Below, piece after piece: positions 7,644-10,379 of a DNA stretch of 10,379 nucleotides. The DNA comes from Bacteroidaceae bacterium (GTDB lineage: Bacteria > Bacteroidota > Bacteroidia > Bacteroidales > Bacteroidaceae): positions 1 through 10,379 of the forward strand of contig JAFTTD010000191.1 in NCBI GenBank assembly GCA_017466965.1, read 5' to 3'. The notes below the pieces were generated by a model, which was given only the letters and a program-made list of their open reading frames with translations, was not told where the DNA came from and made no database searches. The stretch's first letter is position 1. Each line of letters opens with the position of its first letter. The position numbers and the translations under genes are program-made.

Positions 7644-8552
7644 TTATGCGTCAATATTGGCATATGTGGCATTGCGTTCAATGAAATCGCGACGTGGAGC
7701 AACATCGTCTCCCATAAGCATTGAGAATGTGTGGTCAGCTTCTGCCGCATCGTCAATTGTGACTTGCTTCAACAAACGTGTTTCAGGGTTCATTGTTGTT
7801 TCCCAAAGCTGTTCTGGATTCATGTCACCAAGACCTTTATATCGCTGTGTCTTTATGCTGCCCTCAATTCCGTCGCCATATTTTTCTATAAAACGTAAGC
7901 GCGCATTCTCGTCATAGCAATACTCGCTTATTTTACCTTTTGTACACTTGTATAGTGGCGGTGTCGCGATGTAAAGTCTGCCATCGCGGATAAGTTGTGG
8001 CATGTAGCGATAGAACAGCGTCATAAGGAGCGTGTCGATGTGTGAACCATCGACGTCGGCATCGGTCATGATTATTGTTTTGTAATAACGTAGTTTCTCG
8101 TAGTTTGCTTCTTTACTGTCTGTTGGATCCAAACCGAATCTCACTCCGAGAGCTTGTATTATGTTGTTTACTTCTTCATGCTCAAATGCTTTGTGCCACA
8201 TTACGCGCTCTACGTTGAATATCTTACCTCTGATTGGAAGTATTGCCTGAAAATGGCGGTTACGTCCTTGCTTAGCAGAACCACCGGCTGAATCTCCCTC
8301 AACAATGAACATCTCGCAGTTTGCGGGGTCCTTGTCTGAGCAGTCCGCTAATTTTCCTGGTAGGCCGCCGCCTGTCATAGGGCTCTTTCTTTGCACACTT
8401 TCACGGGCCTTTCTTGCTGCTACTCGAGCAGTTGCTGCAAGAACAACCTTGTCAACAATCATTTTTGCCTCTTTAGGGTGCTCTTCCAAATAGTATGTCA
8501 ATGCTTCTCCTACAGCTTGGTTGACAGCGCCTGCAACTTCATTATTGCCCAA
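7644..8552 (-). CDS. gyrB: GyrB C-terminal fragment (Toprim and tail)
   Basis: This is the part of gyrB that could be read after the stops if translation restarted at TTG 8552, giving 302 aa. That TTG is Leu357 of the collinear protein (in 'TKTKLGNNEVAG'), so it is probably not a real start. No ATG, GTG or TTG occurs in frame between the third stop and 8552. The fragment carries all Toprim metal and catalytic motifs: EGDSAGG, DADVDGSH and the conserved KGLG-M region, which reads GLGDM where GLGEM is usual. It contains the GyrA-binding tail. The open frame itself continues upstream to 8774, and that portion also encodes normal GyrB sequence. Confidence 0.72.
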   Translation of the reverse strand: MGNNEVAGAVNQAVGEALTYYLEEHPKEAKMIVDKVVLAATARVAARKARESVQRKSPMTGGGLPGKLADCSDKDPANCEMFIVEGDSAGGSAKQGRNRHFQAILPIRGKIFNVERVMWHKAFEHEEVNNIIQALGVRFGLDPTDSKEANYEKLRYYKTIIMTDADVDGSHIDTLLMTLFYRYMPQLIRDGRLYIATPPLYKCTKGKISEYCYDENARLRFIEKYGDGIEGSIKTQRYKGLGDMNPEQLWETTMNPETRLLKQVTIDDAAEADHTFSMLMGDDVAPRRDFIERNATYANIDA

Positions 8553-8774
8553 TTTGGTTTTTGTTTGGCCCTCAAACTGTGGTTCTGCAACTTTTACAGA
8601 TATAACAGCTGTAAGACCTTCTCTAAAGTCTTCTCCGCTGATTTCTATTTTCTGTTTTTCTAATTTTTCAAGAACTTTTGTGTCCTCGGCATATTTTTTT
8701 AGAACACGTGTTAGAGCAGAACGGAATCCTGTAAGGTGTGTACCGCCTTCTATTGTGTTGATATTGTTGACGTA

Positions 8775-8798
8775 TTATTTGAGGTTCTAGCTATATTA
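8775..8798 (-). other. cluster of three in-frame stop codons in gyrB
   Basis: Read on the - strand, the 24 nt are TAA TAT AGC TAG AAC CTC AAA TAA. The codons keep the gyrB frame on both sides. TAT-AGC (YS) and AAC (N) sit where GyrB proteins of this group have an (F/Y)SEN pattern, followed by a residue pair like HS before YVNN. The stops fall where Ser, Glu and Ser are expected. The segment therefore looks substituted, not inserted. Confidence 0.85.
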
Positions 8799-9620
8799 AG
8801 TTTTATACATTATAGCGGCTTCAATAGGAATTCCTTGTTTCTCTGTATTCAGATATATGACATCATCAAACAAATGAGTCCTGTTTGAGTCTATATAGCG
8901 CACAAAGTCCTTTAGTCCTCCTTCTGAGTGGAATGTGTCCTTGCGTATTCCTTCAATACCTTGTTCTGCGTTTACATCAATGCGTAAATCTGTTAATGTA
9001 ATTGTAATACCGGCATTCAGATATGCTAATTCTCTCATTCGATTAGCCAAAATGTCGTATTTGTAAGTAGTCGTGATGAAAATGCTGTCGTCTGGCCAAA
9101 ATTGTTGGCGAGTACCACGTAATTCTGTTTCACCTACTTTCTTGACATCATATAAAGGTTTTCCATAAGCATATTCCTGCTGATGAATTGCTCCATCACG
9201 GAATACTTGTGAAAGCATTCTTTTAGACAGACCGTTAACACAGCTTACACCAACTCCATGCAGACCACCTGATACCTTATATGAACCTTTGTCAAATTTG
9301 CCACCAGCGTGAAGTACTGTCATAACAACTTCTAAGGCAGAACGATGTTCTTTTTCGTGCATGTCAACAGGTATTCCACGGCCATTGTCCTGTACTGTTA
9401 TAGAATTATCCTCGTTGATTATTACGACTATATGAGTACAGAATCCTGCGAGGTCTTCGTCAATAGAGTTGTCAACAACTTCATAAACAAGATGGTGCAA
9501 ACCTGTCTCGCCTATGTCTCCAATATACATGGCTGGACGTTTGCGTACAGCTTCAAGCCCCTCAAGTACTTGTATGTTACTCGCGGAATAATTCTCTCCG
9601 CTATTAATGATTTCTTCCAT
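8796..9620 (-). CDS. gyrB: GyrB N-terminal fragment (ATPase domain and part of transducer)
   Basis: This is the part of gyrB readable before the first in-frame stop, 274 aa from ATG 9620. It includes the complete GHKL ATP-binding motifs (Glu47, Asn51, DNGRGIP, GGLHGVG) and the start of the transducer domain, ending '...EAAIMYKT'. It lacks the QTK loop lysine that contacts the ATP gamma-phosphate, the Toprim domain and the GyrA contacts. It could not work as gyrase alone. Residue 56 is Asp where the family normally has Ala (DEALAG). A well-formed promoter lies just upstream. Confidence 0.8.
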   Translation of the reverse strand: MEEIINSGENYSASNIQVLEGLEAVRKRPAMYIGDIGETGLHHLVYEVVDNSIDEDLAGFCTHIVVIINEDNSITVQDNGRGIPVDMHEKEHRSALEVVMTVLHAGGKFDKGSYKVSGGLHGVGVSCVNGLSKRMLSQVFRDGAIHQQEYAYGKPLYDVKKVGETELRGTRQQFWPDDSIFITTTYKYDILANRMRELAYLNAGITITLTDLRIDVNAEQGIEGIRKDTFHSEGGLKDFVRYIDSNRTHLFDDVIYLNTEKQGIPIEAAIMYKT

Positions 9621-9644
9621 TTTTTCATTCGTCTTTTAACGCTA

Positions 9645-9675
9645 CAAATTTACTGATTTTTTTTGACTTATGAAA
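9645..9675 (-). promoter_or_regulatory. gyrB promoter, Bacteroidetes type
   Basis: On the - strand, TAAATTTG (9652-9645) matches the -7 consensus TAnnTTTG exactly. TTTC (9675-9672), 19 nt upstream, is a three-of-four match to the -33 TTTG box at the standard spacing, with an A-rich tract between. The predicted leader to the gyrB ATG at 9620 is short, roughly 15-20 nt, and AT-rich with no Shine-Dalgarno motif, as is usual in this phylum. Confidence 0.55.
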
Positions 9676-9917
9676 TTATATGTATATATAAATTCTTCTC
9701 AATTTTTAGCCTTGCGGGAGAGTCGGACTGTTTAGGTTGTGGTACAAATGGCTGGCTATTCTGTGTTCATTAATGGGCTGCGTATGGATGTGCCTTAGTG
9801 TTTTTTTTCTGCTGTGTAATTATGAAATGCTTTGTTTGTAAGTTAAGGAGGAACGTTAAATTTCTATTGAGCCTGCGTTGTTGTCCATAGAGGATGAAGA
9901 TGTATGTGCATAAATAC
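9676..9917. other. gene-free stretch between gyrB promoter and rpsT terminator
   Basis: About 240 nt without a supportable gene. The longest ATG-started frames I see are 16-22 codons, for example MKCFVCKLRR... at 9822-9890, and resemble no known protein. It contains an AAGGAGG motif (9845-9851) with no start codon at normal distance, an 8-T run (9801-9808), and GGGAGAGTCGGACT (9717-9730), which faintly resembles a tRNA T-arm. I see nothing here that I can name. Confidence 0.4.
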
Positions 9918-9948
9918 AAAAAAATACCGAATTCGTTCGAATCCGGTA
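9918..9948 (-). terminator. intrinsic terminator of rpsT
   Basis: Read on the - strand, TACCGGATTCG pairs with CGAATTCGGTA (11 bp with one G-T wobble; the inner pairs must open to make a loop) and runs straight into seven Ts (9924-9918). It lies about 43 nt after the rpsT stop codon and fits termination of that gene. Confidence 0.85.
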
Positions 9949-9990
9949 TGTGAATATAGCTTAAGTTGTAATTAATTCACTTAATAGCTA

Positions 9991-10245
9991 TTAAGCAAGC
10001 TTTGCTATGTGGCTCATTGCTCCTGACTTGAGGTTTGCAGCCTTCTTCCAATGAATGATATTCTTCTTAGCCAACTTGTCTAACATTGCTTGTACCTTTG
10101 GGTACATCTCTGTAGCCTCTGATTTGTCATTTGAAGCGCGAAGCTTACGAAGAGCATTACGCATTGTCTTTGCGTAGTAGCGATTGTGCAGTCTTCTCTT
10201 TTCAGCCTGACGAATACGCTTAAGCACTGATTTGTGATTTGCCAT
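9991..10245 (-). CDS. rpsT: 30S ribosomal protein S20
   Basis: S20 is a small basic helical protein that binds 16S rRNA and helps early 30S assembly. The 84-aa product begins '[18 protein letters not shown]', the family's N-terminal signature (A-N-H/I-K-S-A/V-x-K-R), and continues with '[16 protein letters not shown]' and a C-terminal '[22 protein letters not shown]', which matches the conserved K-G-(I/A)-(I/M)-(H/S) helix. Length is normal. The start is ATG 10245-10243, preceded by an A-rich leader without a Shine-Dalgarno motif. A tRNA-Glu lies upstream on the same strand, about 61 nt away, and a strong terminator lies downstream. The two may share a transcript. Confidence 0.97.
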   Translation of the reverse strand: MANHKSVLKRIRQAEKRRLHNRYYAKTMRNALRKLRASNDKSEATEMYPKVQAMLDKLAKKNIIHWKKAANLKSGAMSHIAKLA

Positions 10246-10306
10246 TTCTTATTTTGTTCTTTTTTTAATTTCTAAATTAGTTGGATTCTTGCTTTTCAGC
10301 TTTCGG

Positions 10307-10379
10307 TGGTAGTCCCTAGGAGAGTCGAACTCCTCTTTAGAGAATGAAAATCTCTCGTCCTAACCGATAGACGAAGGGA
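10307..10379 (-). tRNA. tRNA-Glu (anticodon UUC), first two bases outside window
   Basis: On the - strand the sequence reads TCCCT...AGGGACT-A-CCA, giving a 7-bp acceptor stem whose first two 5' bases fall beyond the window edge. The anticodon stem AGAGA/TCTCT encloses the loop TTTTCAT, so the anticodon is TTC (Glu). The T-arm is GAGGA-GTTCGAC-TCTCC-like, with the TTCGA core. The D-arm contains 'TCTATCGGTTAGGAC'. The 3' CCA is encoded, and the discriminator base is A. Full length would be 75 nt including CCA. Confidence 0.95.

Larger units (their letters stand above)
7644..9620 (-). pseudogene. gyrB: DNA gyrase subunit B, full-length frame interrupted by three in-frame stops
   Basis: GyrB drives ATP-dependent negative supercoiling with GyrA. 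From ATG (9620-9618) to the final TAA (7646-7644) a single frame of 659 codons is collinear with the family and of normal Bacteroidetes length. The GHKL ATPase has 'EVVDNSIDE' (47-55), 'DNGRGIP' (78-84) and 'GGLHGVG' (118-124). The transducer carries the QTK loop (352-354). Toprim has 'EGDSAGGS' (441-448) and 'DADVDGSH' (520-527). The tail has 'QRYKGLGDMNPEQLW' and ends 'NATYANIDA', without the insert seen in E. coli GyrB. Codons 275 (TAA), 278 (TAG) and 282 (TAA) are stops, yet flanking and intervening residues (MY-T, YS, N, YVNNINTIEGGTHLTGF) keep GyrB spacing with no indel. Being gyrB is certain. Whether the break is biological is doubtful, because gyrase is essential and clustered sequence error is likelier. 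Confidence 0.88.

Noticed and set aside
8305..8790. Overlapping + strand ORFs opposite gyrB
   Set aside because: They are antisense shadows of clearly coding gyrB sequence and resemble no protein family.
8775..8798. Translational bypass of the stop cluster, as in phage T4 gene 60 (also a topoisomerase gene)
   Set aside because: Bypass regions are insertions relative to relatives. Here the segment replaces homologous codons one for one and keeps matching residues between the stops, and no takeoff/landing codon pair or bypass hairpin is evident.
8775..8798. Alternative genetic code reading TAA/TAG as sense
   Set aside because: Other genes end at TAA (ftsW, murC, ftsQ, ftsZ, rpsT) and TAG (murG, yqeY) at the family-expected C-terminus.
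8740..8830. Diversity-generating retroelement target or mobile-element scar in gyrB
   Set aside because: No reverse transcriptase, template repeat, target duplication or extra bases are visible, and gyrB is not a plausible variable-protein target.
9717..9730. tRNA remnant (GGGAGAGTCGGACT resembling a T-arm)
   Set aside because: The matching T-stem partner, acceptor stem and anticodon arm cannot be found nearby.
9822..9890. 22-aa ORF (MKCFVCKLRR...) with a CxxC
   Set aside because: Too short, no promoter or ribosome site, and no recognisable family.

Overview
The window looks like a chromosomal housekeeping region from a member of the Bacteroidales, probably Prevotella-like. The grounds are the AT-rich sequence, protein wording typical of that group (FtsW 'GLFPVTGQPLPLIS', GyrB C-terminus 'RNATYANIDA'), start codons with AT-rich leaders and almost no Shine-Dalgarno motifs, and a gyrB promoter box matching the Bacteroidetes TAnnTTTG consensus. 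The genus is an inference. Translation looks standard: the normal genes end in TAA, TAG or TGA.

Positions 1-7550 (+ strand) hold the distal part of the division and cell-wall (dcw) cluster: the 3' end of ftsW, then murG, murC, ftsQ, ftsA, ftsZ, and a GatB/YqeY-family gene. MurG and MurC act in peptidoglycan precursor synthesis. FtsW polymerises septal glycan, FtsQ is the membrane-anchored divisome scaffold, FtsA tethers Z-filaments to the membrane and FtsZ forms the ring. Spacing is tight from murC onward, with gaps of about 124-154 nt before murG and murC. The series ends at a strong hairpin (7571-7613) that can terminate transcription in both directions.

Positions 7644-9620 (- strand) hold gyrB, convergent with the dcw series. 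Its frame is collinear with full-length GyrB (659 codons including the stop) but carries three in-frame stop codons within 24 nt (8775-8798). There is no frameshift or insertion, and the residues between the stops still fit GyrB. This is the most unusual thing in the window. Clustered base-call or consensus error is the likeliest explanation, followed by a true pseudogene. A functional split is unlikely, because the ATP-contacting QTK loop would be in neither fragment.

Positions 9621-9990 contain a good gyrB promoter, about 240 nt with no recognisable gene, and a terminator for rpsT. rpsT (ribosomal protein S20) and a tRNA-Glu(UUC) cut by the window edge follow on the - strand.

I found no CRISPR array, insertion sequence, phage gene, defence system or other evident novel system. 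The region is ordinary apart from the gyrB lesion, an FtsA with a long helical spacer, and some orphan Shine-Dalgarno-like motifs.
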